Shown: in pieces, positions 35,652 to 46,783 of the stretch
Layout: every line of letters begins with the position of its first letter
Position numbering within the stretch: the first letter of the stretch is position 1
Assembly: GCA_027604705.1 (NCBI GenBank)
Contig: JADHYV010000048.1
Location: 62,001-126,000, forward strand
Origin: Allomyces arbusculus
Taxonomy: Eukaryota > Blastocladiomycota > Blastocladiomycetes > Blastocladiales > Blastocladiaceae
Reading direction: 5' to 3'
DNA length: 64,000 nucleotides
Made by a program: the position numbers and the translations under genes
The notes under the pieces: model-generated
What the model saw: only the letters and a program-made list of their open reading frames with translations
Told to the model about the DNA's origin: nothing
The model's database searches: none

Positions 35652-36663
35652 CTACGACCGATGCACCAACTTATCCAACGGCTTGGTCCCCAAATTCTCC
35701 TGCGACCGGCCGGCCAACCCACGACCTTTGCCCGTCGCCGGATCAAACCGCTCCTTGTGCGTGCCCGTGTACTTGGACGGGTTCGTCAGCCGATCAAAGA
35801 CCGACCCCTTGGGGATCGATGGCACCGTCGGCGTAAACTCGACCGACCCCAACTCGTGCTTCGACCCGGCCGCCGCCAAGTTGGTCCGCGAACCCGTACG
35901 ACTCGCAGGACGGGATCTGGTCGAAGTCGCGGTCGCGTGCGCGGCCGACGCAGCGGTCGCCGCCATCAGGTTACTCCGCGACCCGCGCGTCGACGCTGAC
36001 CCCGTGCCGCCGAGGTTCGCGCGCGACGCACTCTTGGACGTACTGGTCAATTTGGTGGACGAGTCGTGCAACTGGTGCGTCGACTTGGACCGACGCGGCG
36101 CGTCGCACGGCGCCGTCGCGGCGGCCGAGAACGGCGCGACACTATCCGCGGCCGCACTGCGAACGACCGGCGCGAGGATCCCCGTCGCACAGATTTCCGA
36201 GACCAAGTTTTCGAGAATCGCTTGCTCGGCAATAGCCGCGAGAGGGTCGGAGGGGTCCGAGGCTGGTTTCCCGCCGTACTTGGCGAAAGACGCGAGTTTC
36301 AGCGCGTAGAGGAACGCGTCGTAGCTGAGTTTGCGGTCTTGCCGGCGGAAATGCACCTTGGCCTTGTTGAAAATCAGGTCGAGGTCGGTCGTGGAGAAGG
36401 TGGGCGGGGAAAGGAGGTTGAGGTCTTTGAAGAACTTGACCCACCGGGTCGAGTCCATGGTGATCTACCGTCGGCGTAGGAGTTGAGGAAAGGCGAATCA
36501 GGGAGGAGGCGATGGAGTGCGGTGCGAGCCGTACGTCGGCGTCGGCCTGCGCGAGGCCCGGGATCGCGGTGCGCGGCGCGCCAAACGTCGCAAACGCGAC
36601 AAACAGGTGCTCGAGGCGTTCTTCGCGCTCGAGCGCGGTCAGGCACGGCGGGGCGGCGGCCAT
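35652..36663 (-). CDS. TPPP: Tubulin polymerization-promoting protein (TPPP/p25-alpha)
   Basis: Microtubule-binding p25-alpha protein. Exons 36663-36535 and 36464-35652 give 313 aa. Seen: an N-terminal EF-hand-like stretch (ERLEHLFVAFATFGAPRTAI), then ITMDSTRWVKFFKDLNLL created across the intron (animal TPPP has MHGKNWSKLCRDC at this point), TTDLDLIFNKAK, and the highly conserved C-terminal block VFDRLTNPSKYTGTHKERFD. A Ser/Thr/Ala/Arg-rich linker of about 130 residues separates the core from that block, making it longer than animal TPPP (about 220 aa). TPPP genes are reported to track with flagella, so this supports a zoosporic organism. There is no DCX domain in the ORF, so it is not an apicortin. 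Donor GTACGG. Divergent from the Tudor-SN gene. Confidence 0.9.
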
Positions 36664-37326
36664 GGTGGCGGTGTGGTACGGGGTATGTTGCAAGGGAGCA
36701 AAGGAATAGCGGCGGCTGGCAAACGGCAATTTAGCGGCGGGAGGTTGATGTCGGCCGAGAGAGGCCGGTCGGTCGTGGAGTAGAGAGGTCGGACGGCGCC
36801 GATCGGTAGAGCGGGGTGCGGGGGGCAGAATGCGGATGCGGGCAGTTAGACGGCCGATACGACGGTTGCAAGGCGCGGGAGCGAGCGTAAATGCTGCGGC
36901 TAGTGCAAGGACGACAAGGGTCGACAAGAAATGTGGCAGCGCGGGACACTTTTGGACCGCGTCTCGCGGTTGAGCACGAGCATGTGCGAATGGCGTGATT
37001 TGATGGCTCGAGAGGTGTGGCAGGTGAAACGTGTCGTGTCGTGCGGTGAGCAGTCAGGTGAGGGCCACGCGTTTGGGCGCATCGCCGCTTTGATCACGAA
37101 AAGTCGGATTGGAGCCATCCCAAGCGGCCAAGGCCGCCAACGACGCCCAGGCGACCACTCCACCAGTGATCCGTCCCCACCGACGACCGACACGACGCCC
37201 AACCGACGCCCGACTCGAATCTGCCGCCGTCGACCTCGATTCCAAGTGCCCGCACCGCCCGCACGACGCGTCCCCGCTCACGTTCCGACGTGCTCTCTTC
37301 ACTCACCAACCAACCAACCGACCACC
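36664..37326. promoter_or_regulatory. Divergent intergenic region, TPPP / Tudor-SN
   Basis: 663 bp between two diverging start codons. It must hold both promoters. A CCAACCAACCAACC run lies just before the Tudor-SN ATG (37309-37322), in a favourable ACCACCATG context. No TATA box seen. Confidence 0.5.
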
Positions 37327-40319
37327 ATGCCCGCCCACGACGCTTCTGCCCCGCCCGCCGGTACCTCGCGCGCCTTTGTCAAGTGCGTTCTCTCGGGCGA
37401 CTCGCTGGTCCTTAAGGAATCCGCCACGTCCCCTCCCGCTTCCGAACGCACCGTCTCGCTCGCCTACTTGGTCTCGCCGCGGCTCGCCTCGTCCAAGCGT
37501 GGGCAAGCCAATGATGAGCCCTACGCCTATGACGCGCGCGAGACCATGCGCCGCGTTCTGGTTGGTAAAGACATTGCGTTGCGCGTCGACTACTCGAACC
37601 CGACGACCGGACGCGAGTTTTGCTCAGTCTACGCCATGTCACCCAAGACGCGGGAGTGGGTCAATGTCGCGCTCTTGTCGCTGCAGCGCGGGTGCGTCAA
37701 ATTGAGGGACGAGCCGCCGCGGTCGGCGCTACCCATGTACGTTTTCGTTCGTTGTCTCGGTAGTGCGTGGGTGTGTGTGTGTATGAGTGTGTGAACGCGA
37801 AAAAACTAACTGATCAAACCGGAAAACATAGCGACTACGCCCTGCTCCAAGAAGCGCAGCGCCGCGCGCAAGAAGCGCGCACCGGTCTCTGGTCCGACAA
37901 GTCCCCGCCCGCCATCACGCTCATCCAGACCACCGACCCGGCTGCCTTCGTCAAGCAGTACAAGGGCCAAACGCTCACGGGTATTGTCGAACACGTCCGC
38001 GACGGCGGGTGCGTCAAGATCCGCGTCTTGCTCGACAATGGCCACACGCACCATTTTCTCTGGACCACGTTTTCTGGGATCAAGGCGCCTATGCTCAAAC
38101 CGCAAGGATCGGACGCGCCGGAGCCCTACGCCGAGGCCGCGCGCGACTTTGTCGAAGCTCGCCTGCTCCAGCGGGAAGTGCAGCTACTGGCCGAGGATGT
38201 GGTCCCAGGGCCGAACACGTCGAACGGCGTGCTCGCGACCGTTCTGCACCCGGTCGGTAACATTGCTCATTTCCTCCTGCGCGAAGGGCTCGCCAAGGTG
38301 CACGACTGGACGGCCGCCGCGGCCACCGGTGGGCCCGCGCCGCTGCGCGCCGCCGAGCAGTACGCCAAGGACCGCCGTCTGAACCTGTGGGCTGACTACA
38401 CGGGCCCTGCCGCCGGTACGACCAACAACGGCGCCGCTGCCGCTGCCTCGACTCCCACGACGCAATCGGCGACGCGTTTCTCCGGCACCGTCACGCGCAT
38501 TCTTGGTCCGGACGTGCTGCAAGTGCGTTCCAACTACACCAACACCGATATCAAGCTGTGGCTCTCTTCCGTCCGCGCGCCGCGCCGCGAGGGGCCCGAG
38601 GCTGGGTACGTGCACGTGGCGCGCGAATGGCTGCGCACGCGGGCGATTGGGAAACAGGTCGACGTGCACGTCGACTACACGCGCGCCGCGCAGGGCGAGT
38701 TTGATGCGCGCACGTGCGCAACTGTCACGCTCGCCGGCGCCGACGGGACCAACCTCGCGGTCGAGCTGATCGCGCAGGGGCTCGCCTGTGTCCAGCGCCC
38801 GCGCCGCGGCGAAGAGGACCAGCGCGCGCGCGACGTCGACGCAATGATCGCGGCCGAAGCCGCGGCCCAGGCGGCCGGCAAGGGCGTGCATTCGGGGAAA
38901 CCCGCGCCGCCGGCGCCGCGGATCAACGATGTCTCGGAAACGCCAGCCAAGGCGCGGCAGTTCCTGCCGTTCCTGCAGCGCGCCGGGGCCAAGCGCGTGC
39001 ACGCGGTCGCCGAACATGTGGTCAACGGGTCGCGCCTGCGCGTCGTGATTCCGCGCGAATCGGCCAAGTTGGCCGTGGTGCTCGCGGGGATTCGCGTTCC
39101 GCGGCAGGGCGAGCCGGGCGCCGAGGAGGCGCTGGCGCTGACGTCCTCCTTGGCGATGCAGCGCGACGTGCAGATTGAAGTGGACGCAGTCGATAAGACG
39201 GGCGCGTTTATTGCGACCGTGCATGTGCCGGACGCGCAGGGGAAGATGAAAAACTTGGCGGTCGCGTTGCTCGAGGCCGGGTGGGCGTCGATTCACGAGT
39301 ATTCGGCCGACCAGTCGGCGTATGGGAACCAGCTGTACGCGGCGGAGCGGTCGGCCAAGGCGGACAAGGCGGGTTTGTGGGCGTTTGAGGAGGATGAGGA
39401 CGAGGACGGTGCCGAGGCGGCGGCCAAGGAGGCGGCCAAGAAACTCGAGCAGATGTCCGTCGCAGATGCGGCGCCGACGGTGACCAAGAACTTGGCGCCC
39501 GTGACTGTGTCGGAGATTGTGACCGCCGCGCACTTCTACCTGCAGTCGATGGCGCCCGACGCCGTCGCGAACCTTGAAAACATGATGGCGCAGTTTGCCG
39601 CGTACCACGCGTCCCCCGCGGCAACCGCCACCGCGGCCCCCTCTCCGCTCAAGGCCGGCGACCATGTGTCCGCCAAGTTCACCGCCGACAACCAGTGGTA
39701 CCGCGCGCGCGTGCGCAAGGTTTTCGGTAACGGCACGGCCACCGTCGTCTACTACGACTACGGCAATGTCGAGACCGTGCCCGTCGCGACCCACATTCGC
39801 GCGCTGCCCGCGCAATTCACCAAGTTGCCCCCGCAGGCGCAGGAGGCGCGGCTCGCGTACGTCCGCGCGCCGACCTCGACGGGGGCGTTTGCCGACGATG
39901 CCGCTGACGCGCTCGACCGGTTGCGCGACTTGACCGAGGGCAAGAAACTGATTGCCAACTTGGATCTCGTCAAGGGCGGCACCGTCTGGGTCACCCTGTT
40001 TGACCCGGCGACTGCGCGGCCTGATGCCGGGTCCCCGATTGGGCTGGATGTCGGGACGTCGATTAATGCCGATTTGCTGGCCGACGGGTACGTGGTGCTT
40101 GACACGGGTAAGAGTGCGGCACCGGCGGCGCCCGCGACGGGTCGCGGTGGGCGCGGTGGCCGTGGCCAGCAGCAGCAGGTACAGCAGGCAAGCGATGTCC
40201 CGCAGGGCCCGCGCGTGCCGCAGGCGTTCGTGGACGCGTTCCAGGATGCCATGGACGAGGCGCGGCGTGACCACCGTGGGATCTGGCGGTACGGCGAGGT
40301 CGATTTGGCCGAGATCTAA
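37327..40319 (+). CDS. SND1: Staphylococcal nuclease / Tudor domain protein (Tudor-SN, SND1)
   Basis: RNA-binding scaffold with staphylococcal-nuclease-like repeats and a Tudor domain, linked to RNA decay, splicing and stress granules. Exons 37327-37736 and 37832-40319 give 965 aa (human 910). Seen: the first SN unit (FVKCVLSGDSLVLKE), repeated SN units each ending in a short YA-RRL-W motif (AQEARTGLWS, AKDRRLNLWADY, AKADKAGLWAFEED), and a Tudor core WYRARV with VVYYDYGNVETVP near residue 775, followed by a last partial SN unit ending HRGIWRYGE. A Gly/Arg/Gln-rich insert (GRGGRGGRGQQQQ) interrupts that last unit near residue 910. The intron (donor GTACGT) falls inside SN unit 1 and joins ALPIDYALLQEAQ. 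Orthology is firm. Confidence 0.95.
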
Positions 40320-41245
40320 ATGAGCAGGTGTGTGCCGAGGGCGCGAAAGACGAGATTTGAAAGGGTGGTGCTTGTTTGGTGTGGCTCGATTGGGGCATAA
40401 GTATGGTCGATGGGTGGATTGGAAGCGAGTGTTGTTTTCGTGTTTTGGTGCACGGGAATGGAATGAATGCGGTGACGTGTGTTTTGATGCGTGTCTTTTT
40501 GGGACTGAATCAAGAGAAGGAAGCAACGATGACAATGAGAATCTCTTCTTCCAACGCATACATCAACGACAGACGACGACAAATTATCACAGGCGACACC
40601 ATGTCCTCCCTTCATTTACTGCTTTAGCAAGCGACGCTGCGAATTGTACTTGAAAAAACTGACAAACTGACCGCGTCCCAAGGCGCAGGGTCGCGATGGA
40701 ACCCGCTCGCTGGCCTCTGCCTGAGTTAAACAAAGCCAGATGCGGTGAACGCAACAATCACAGGCGAATTGGATGCCGACGTTAACAGGGGATCGAAGCA
40801 CATGTTATGACTTTGGCATGCGTACCTACATTACAACTAATCTCCTGCCTCTTCCGCGACGCTTTTCCACATTCTGCACTTGCGGTTGCTCCGACTTCTT
40901 GCCGCCAGCACGAGCAGCACATTCGTGGAATAGCAGCGCTGAGATACGTCAGATGCGTCGTTGACTGACTCGCTTACACGATGACCACAAACGCAGGTTC
41001 GAACCACGTCAGGTGAGCCTGCAGTTCACTTTGTTCAGTCGGGTTCAATTCGGTCAGCTTGGTCAAGGTGTGCTGATCTGAGACCATGTCAGTAGAACTG
41101 ACGTGCACTTCTGACGCGATTCCTGCCGCTTCTCCGCTTGAGGAATGTTCCAAAGATATTAGTCGTCATGATAGCGTTCAACGTCATCAATCGTGGCCAC
41201 CACCCACACCACGCCAGTGAAGGCGTGCTGTTGTCACAGAGGAGG
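40320..41245. other. Intergenic, no gene seen
   Basis: About 0.9 kb of mixed composition between Tudor-SN and the GTPase promoter. Short ORFs only. A tRNA B-box-like GGTTCGAACC at 40996-41005 was examined and rejected. Confidence 0.5.
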
Positions 41246-41300
41246 GGAGTGGCAGAGAGGAAGCCGTCGACGCTATAAATACCCTGCCCCTCGCCACTCC
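41246..41300 (+). promoter_or_regulatory. TATA box flanked by an inverted repeat, GTPase promoter
   Basis: TATAAATA at 41274-41281 is the clearest TATA box in the window, 236 bp before the likely ATG of the GTPase gene (134 bp before an in-frame upstream ATG). It sits between GGAGTGGC (41246-41253) and GCCACTCC (41293-41300), a perfect 8-bp inverted repeat. A CT-rich tract follows, where transcription would start. Function is inferred. Confidence 0.6.
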
Positions 41301-41509
41301 CTCTCTCTGTAGGTGTCGCCGCCATCTTCTCTGTCGCATCGCATCTGTACTCCAGCATTGTTTGAACATATAGGCCGTTCCAGCGACTCGTACGTGTTGC
41401 TTGACCCATGTCGACACTCTTTTGTTCTCTCCGCGTTATGCAAGTTGGTTGCCTCTTCACTTTTTGCTCAGCTGACCTGACGGCGCGCTTCTGGATCACT
41501 TGCAGCACC

Positions 41510-43583
41510 ATGACTGAGACCCACCAACAACCGTCGACCGCCAACGTTGCTGTGCTTGGCGAGACGCAACAAGGCAAGTCGACGCTGATCAAGTATCTGA
41601 TGGAGATCGCGGCCAACAAGGACGCTGTTCTGGCAATGAGATCACTTGAGGTGGGCGATGGTAACAAGTCCTGCACGTCCAAGTCGACTCTCTTCCCACT
41701 CAACATCGAAAATCGCAAGTTTGGTCTTCATGCTCATGGCGAGGACTCGGCCAAGCCAGCCAAACCGCTTGACGAGTGCCTGACCAAAGCTATGCGGAAA
41801 ATCAAGTTTGGAGCGCGGCTCCAGGGCCTTTTGTCGGCCATGCTCAAAAATCTATCTTCCAAGGACGGTATTGACGAAGACAAAGACGACGACGGCCGAC
41901 TGCCTGCTGATCCGAATCTCGACAGCAACCTCCTTGATCAAGACCTGGTCATGAACAGTGAACTTGCCCAGCTGATCGACGCCATGACAGAGGCCCAAAT
42001 CGATTTCTTCAGCAACCGTAAGCACAAGCTGGTTTCCCAGGTCTCGCCAGGCACGCGCATCATCATCAACATGATTGATACGCCTGGGCTCAATGACACG
42101 ATGTCTGCCAAGTCCCCCATGCGGGATATGCTCCATCTGACAGGTGCTCTGGAAAAGATCCGCGACCTGCCTGGCGGCCACTTGCACGCCGTAATTATTG
42201 TGGTCAAGTGCGTTGAGCGAAATGATCATTCGTCCTGTAGTCGTCGCATCTGCGATTCGCCTGCGGCCAGGGCGTGGGCTAATGACAAGTTGTTTTCTTC
42301 TGCAGGTACACGACAGCATTCAATAGCGCATTTCTCCAGGCGATCGACACGTACCTGTCCAACTTGGCGCCGATTTGCAACAAGGTCATCGTCGTGCACT
42401 CCGGATACGATCCAGTGGTTGCCATTCGCACCGGCCTTCCATACCTCGACCTGAGCATGCGCACCAGCAGCCTGAACCAGCTGCTGGCCGCGCAACCCTA
42501 CTTTTCCCAGCTCGATATCGTGCACCTGCCCATGAACAACCTTCTTAATACCAAATTCCAGGATCCGGCCACAATTGCGTTTGGGTACCAGCAGCGCGAC
42601 CGCCTGCTTGATCTGATTGCCAACAGTATGAAACATCCGACCAGGCCCATTTGCTCGCTCAATGTCTTCAAGCCCCCAGTCCTCCAGCAACTGACGGCGG
42701 TACGTACACCTTCTCGTTTTGCTCATGGATCATCCATTTTTGGCCGTCCGCTGATTCCCCGTCCCTGGAAAATGCTGATGGCACAATGTGATGCTTTTAG
42801 GTCCTCTGCGCCCACACGACGGCCAAGCTCGATGGAGTCAAGGAACTCAAGAATAATGTGCATGAGCTCTCTCCAGTCTCTGAAGTTATTGCTTTGAGCG
42901 AGGAGCTGGCTATGCTCAAATCCGCTGCCAATGTCCTGCAGGATGACTTGCACAAGATCGACAACAAGGACCTCATTCAGATTTTCATTAAGGAAGAATC
43001 GCATCCGGTCAAATGGCTGAAGCCGCGTCAACAGCATACGATAGCATTTAGCACGACTGAGCATCCGATTCAAATCTTTGCCAAGGATAACGACGATCGC
43101 TGTTATGAAATCGAGGAGTTGACCAAGTTCGAGAAACACTCGGCCTCATTCACGTGCAAGTCCAAGTTTTGGCGCGGCCTGACGATGCGTGCGACTGCGT
43201 ATACATGGTCGTGTGATTACCACGCCGAAACGATTCGTGAAAAGCGCGCCGCGCTGAAGCCCGTGCTGGATATGATTGAACAGAAGATGCGAGCGACCAA
43301 GCTCCTCGACGCACGACTGAGCAACGACATGCACCGGCTGCTGCGGTACCAGGACAAGATTGAGTGGACAACAACGGCAATTGAGTATCTGCTTCGTGAC
43401 ACGGTACCACTCGACCTGATCCTCAAGATCAGCAGCAGTAACGAAAATGAACCAAAAGTCCTCAACCGGCTTGTCGAACAAATGCACCAAAACCGCAGTC
43501 CTGCCCAGGCCGACTTGGACGAGCTGTTCACGGCCTATTACGATTTCTTCAGCCAGGGAAGCGGTGCTGGCCAGCCGCGCTGA
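41510..43583 (+). CDS. Unrecognised P-loop GTPase with helical C-terminus
   Basis: Exons 41510-42207, 42306-42699 and 42801-43583 give 624 aa, with donors GTGCGT and GTACGT. Seen: a G1 P-loop GETQQGKST (residues 17-25) starting a beta strand NVAVLG, and a G3 motif DTPG (190-193) after a strand IIINMI. After the first intron comes VIVVHSGYD, in the place of the G4 motif; the usual N/TKxD is HSGYD here. A long insert (about 130 residues, with an Asp-rich DEDKDDDG) separates G1 from G3, so the G2 region is not clear. The C-terminal 300 residues are mostly charged and helical. This is TRAFAC-like (septin, AIG1 or dynamin side) but matches no family I can name. It has its own TATA promoter. An in-frame ATG at 41408 would add 34 residues. 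Confidence 0.8.
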
Positions 43584-44919
43584 GTCCAAAACAGTCAAGG
43601 TGACGCCATCATTTTCGTTGCTGATGCGATTGTTTCGTTGCAAATTGTTGGTTGTTTTAATGATGTGTCTCTTTCTCCCTGTGCCATGTGATGACGGAAC
43701 ATACAAGAGTGTTTTTGGCAGAGGTTTGCATGGGAGGTCTTGGTGCGCTTACGCCAATAATGACATCAAGGAAAAAATAGCATGGGTCCAAACCGATGCA
43801 ACTGTGCCAAACAGCAGTTTGCAATGCTAACAACACATAGAAGAGCAAACGGATTGCTCGTGAAATTTGTTGCCCCCGCGTTTGTCCTGGATGTGAAGCA
43901 CGGGCGGTGACAATGTTGCTTCGAGTCCATTTCTTGCTGCCAGTGCGTATCACTGTGGGTGCCATAGAGGAGGTACATCGAGAAGACGGCCTGTCGACTG
44001 TTGGCGTGATGCAATACTGGCCCAACCGCATCACAGCCATAGCTACCCGAGTTGCAATCAGTCCAGTGGCCTGGAAGAGCGGGCCATGCTTGCTTTTTGT
44101 TCCATCAGTTTCCTCGTCCTTGACTTGCATGCCTGTCTGCCTACCAAGGGTGACGCCACTCTTGCGGAACCATTCCTGCTTGTATACATCAATCAGTTGC
44201 ATCCTTCCTTGCCAACAGTGATCCTTCTCTGGTGGCGGAGCTGCTGAACCTCTGTCACGCACAGCTGCCAAAAATCCTCCCATCATCGCACAACCAATTT
44301 GGTCTTGCTGCATGGCCTCGATCCTCTCGTTCTTTGACTCGCTTCTGCCTCCGCGCCATAGAGCGTTCCCGCCATTCTTGGCACTGAACCGGCCGTCTGC
44401 GAAACTCCTTTTGGTGTGAAAGGATCGCCAATCGTCACAATATCTGAGTGCGACGATCCCAACCAAATTGGAGTTCATGAATGAATGCCAAAATTTACGC
44501 CCCAGTTTGACCAGATCGATGCAAGTACTGCAATTCTGCAACGTCAAGATCCACACGATACCACAGCTTTCGTCCGCCAGTGAGCCTCTATTGCCAAAAT
44601 GGATGTGATCAGCAACACGATCGCATTAAAAAAATTGAGGAGACACTTCATCAGCGCTGAAGTCGACTCAACGCTCGCTGGTCAATGTTCGCTGATGGCT
44701 TTTTCGCTCCACACTGGATGTTGCGGCCAGAAACAAGAGATGTGAAGTGACCTGTGAGCTGTGAGCCAATCACATTTCAACCTGCTCACCTGTTGGCACG
44801 ACGTTATTACAACTGCATGAGCCAACTTGCGCCAGATCCAGGATCCTAACGACCAGCACATTTCACGAATTGTAACCTCCTGCAACGAGCTTCTCGAGTC
44901 AATTCCACAACGCAGCATC
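43584..44919. other. Intergenic, no supported gene
   Basis: About 1.3 kb. A 299-codon minus-strand ORF (44556-43657) crosses it but has no recognisable motif and no coding-like composition, so I do not call it. Confidence 0.45.
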
Positions 44920-46407
44920 ATGGACAATAGCGCATCAGCAGATCATCGGCGCGAGGCCGATTATATTCGACCTGCCATGGCCGCCGAGGAAGGCCTGATC
45001 AAGCCACGCGGTTCCTCCAAGGCTGGTTCCACGGGCACGCCGTCGCTCCGGGGCGGTCCGTCCGTGATCACCACGTCCGCAGCGGTGGGCAGCGATGCCG
45101 ACGACGTGTCGCTTCTGATTGTGGTGCTCGACTGTGCCGCTGGCGCGTGGGTTCCGAGGCACTCCAACAACCACGGAATCGGCGAGCTTGGCGCCGTCTT
45201 GGACCAGCTTTGCGTGTTCTTGAACGCGTTCCTGGCCCTGAACCACGACAACATGCTCGCGCTGATCGGCGCTGGCACGACCACAAGGTTGGTCAGACGT
45301 TCGCTTGGCAACAACCTCAGATATCGGGAATTTGACCAAAAACGGCGTGCCATAGCGAGTTTTTGTACCCGCGCCCGGCACCACCAGACCAGCATCTCGC
45401 GCGTTCGACGGCCTACCAGCAGTTCTTCCAGACTAACAACACGCTCCTGGCCGGGATCAAGTATCTCATGGATCGGGAGGTCGCGAAGTTGGGCGACGAC
45501 ATTGGTACGCATCGCTTCGTCTTGCCGCTTTGCGAGTGGGGCAATATCTGATGGATCCATTTTGTAGACACGATCTTGCACTGCAATCTCGCGTCGGCGC
45601 TCTCCAAGGCTTTGTGTTGTACGTCTCCACCCTGGGCGATTTTGAATCGGTCGTTGCGGGTGAGGCTCATTCGCGGGCTCTCTTTAACCAGACGCGAACC
45701 GATTGACCAAGGACCAACCCGTGCGCACGCACTTGCTCGTCGTGTCGGCATCACACGACACGCCTGCGCACTATGTTGCGCTCATGAACACGATTTTCTC
45801 GGCGCAAAAGGCTGTACGTGTTCTCCTGCCCCTCGCCATCGTTTTGCGAAGTTTGATCTCACCCAACCCGCACACCCTCCGAACAGGACATTCCGATCGA
45901 TGTGTGCAAGCTCTACGGCGACTCGGTGTTCTTGCAACAAGCGGCGCACCTGACGGGCGGCGTCTACCTCGGGCTGGACGATCCGATGGGATTGATTCAG
46001 CATCTCATGGTACGCGGCGAAGACGCGATACCTTGCTCGTAACTCTCAGCACCGCTCACCATTCTCGAGTTGCGTAGTTTACATTCCTCCCGCCGCCGAC
46101 CGTGCGCAAGCACCTGGCCTTGCCGACGGCGACGCGCGTCGATTTCCGCGCGGCTTGCTTCTGCCATCAGCAGATTGTGTCGGAAGGGTTTGTGTGCTCG
46201 GTCTGTCTGTCAGGTACGTGGATTTGACGGAGCATTTGAACATGTTGGGCCCGGCCAACTGATCTGCATTGTGCACATTCAGTGTATTGCAAATGGCGGC
46301 CTGTCTGCGCGACGTGCAAGACCAAGTTCCCGTTCCCGAAATCGACCATGGGCGGCGGTGGGGCCTGGTTGGCGGCGGATGGGGGCGCGAACGGGGCGAT
46401 GATGTAA
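44920..46407 (+). CDS. TFB4: TFIIH subunit Tfb4 (p34, GTF2H3)
   Basis: Core TFIIH subunit for RNA polymerase II initiation and nucleotide excision repair; partner of Ssl1/p44. Seven exons: 44920-45287, 45356-45504, 45568-45618, 45692-45813, 45887-46009, 46078-46213 and 46283-46407, giving 357 aa (human 308). Every junction is in frame and restores family sequence. Seen: vWA-like strand VSLLIVVLDC, TSEFLYPRPAP, LASALSKALCYANRL (spans an intron), MNTIFSAQKADIPIDVCKL, LTGGVYLG, TFLPPPTVRKHL, and the C-terminal C4 zinc finger FRAACFCHQQ / CSVCLSVYC / CATCKTKF. An N-terminal extension of about 65 residues precedes the vWA fold, so a later start is possible. Five of six donors are GTACG. It lies 376 bp ahead of RPC1, same strand. 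Confidence 0.95.
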
Positions 46408-46783
46408 TATATTGAAGCGTCATTGAGGTTGAGAGCAATCCGGTCGCGTTCCTGTCTGCTTGTCATGTTGGCATGTGCGTTTGGACATGACTCCCTGGCA
46501 ACCAGTCAGGTGAGTCGGCCTGACCGTGACTACACAACCGCGCCGCTGCGATCGACTTTGTCGGCTCGCGATCACATCGAATCCAGCAAAACGACGCGCT
46601 GACGGGAGCGCACCACACGCAACCACTTCCCGCATTGACTTCGAAGCTGCGGCTCCGACAAGATCCCGCGCGTGAGCCTCCCGATCCAGCCCAAATTCTA
46701 CCACAGCGATCCACCAACCTTCCAACCGCGTTTCCAATCCACCACCACCTTTGATCCGCCTCGCCGAACCTGAATCCACCATC
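46408..46783. promoter_or_regulatory. Intergenic between TFB4 and RPC1
   Basis: 376 bp, head-to-tail genes. It should hold the TFB4 3' UTR and the RPC1 promoter. No distinct box seen. Confidence 0.4.

Noticed and set aside
38184-40559. 791-codon ORF antisense to Tudor-SN
   Set aside because: Shadow of the Tudor-SN exon caused by GC-rich third positions; Arg/His-rich and without domains.
40996-41005. GGTTCGAACC resembling a tRNA B box
   Set aside because: The flanking bases do not form a T-stem, there is no A box at the right distance upstream, and no cloverleaf can be drawn.
43657-44556. 299-codon minus-strand ORF
   Set aside because: It has no recognisable domain or codon-like composition and is rich in Cys, Trp and His scattered at random.
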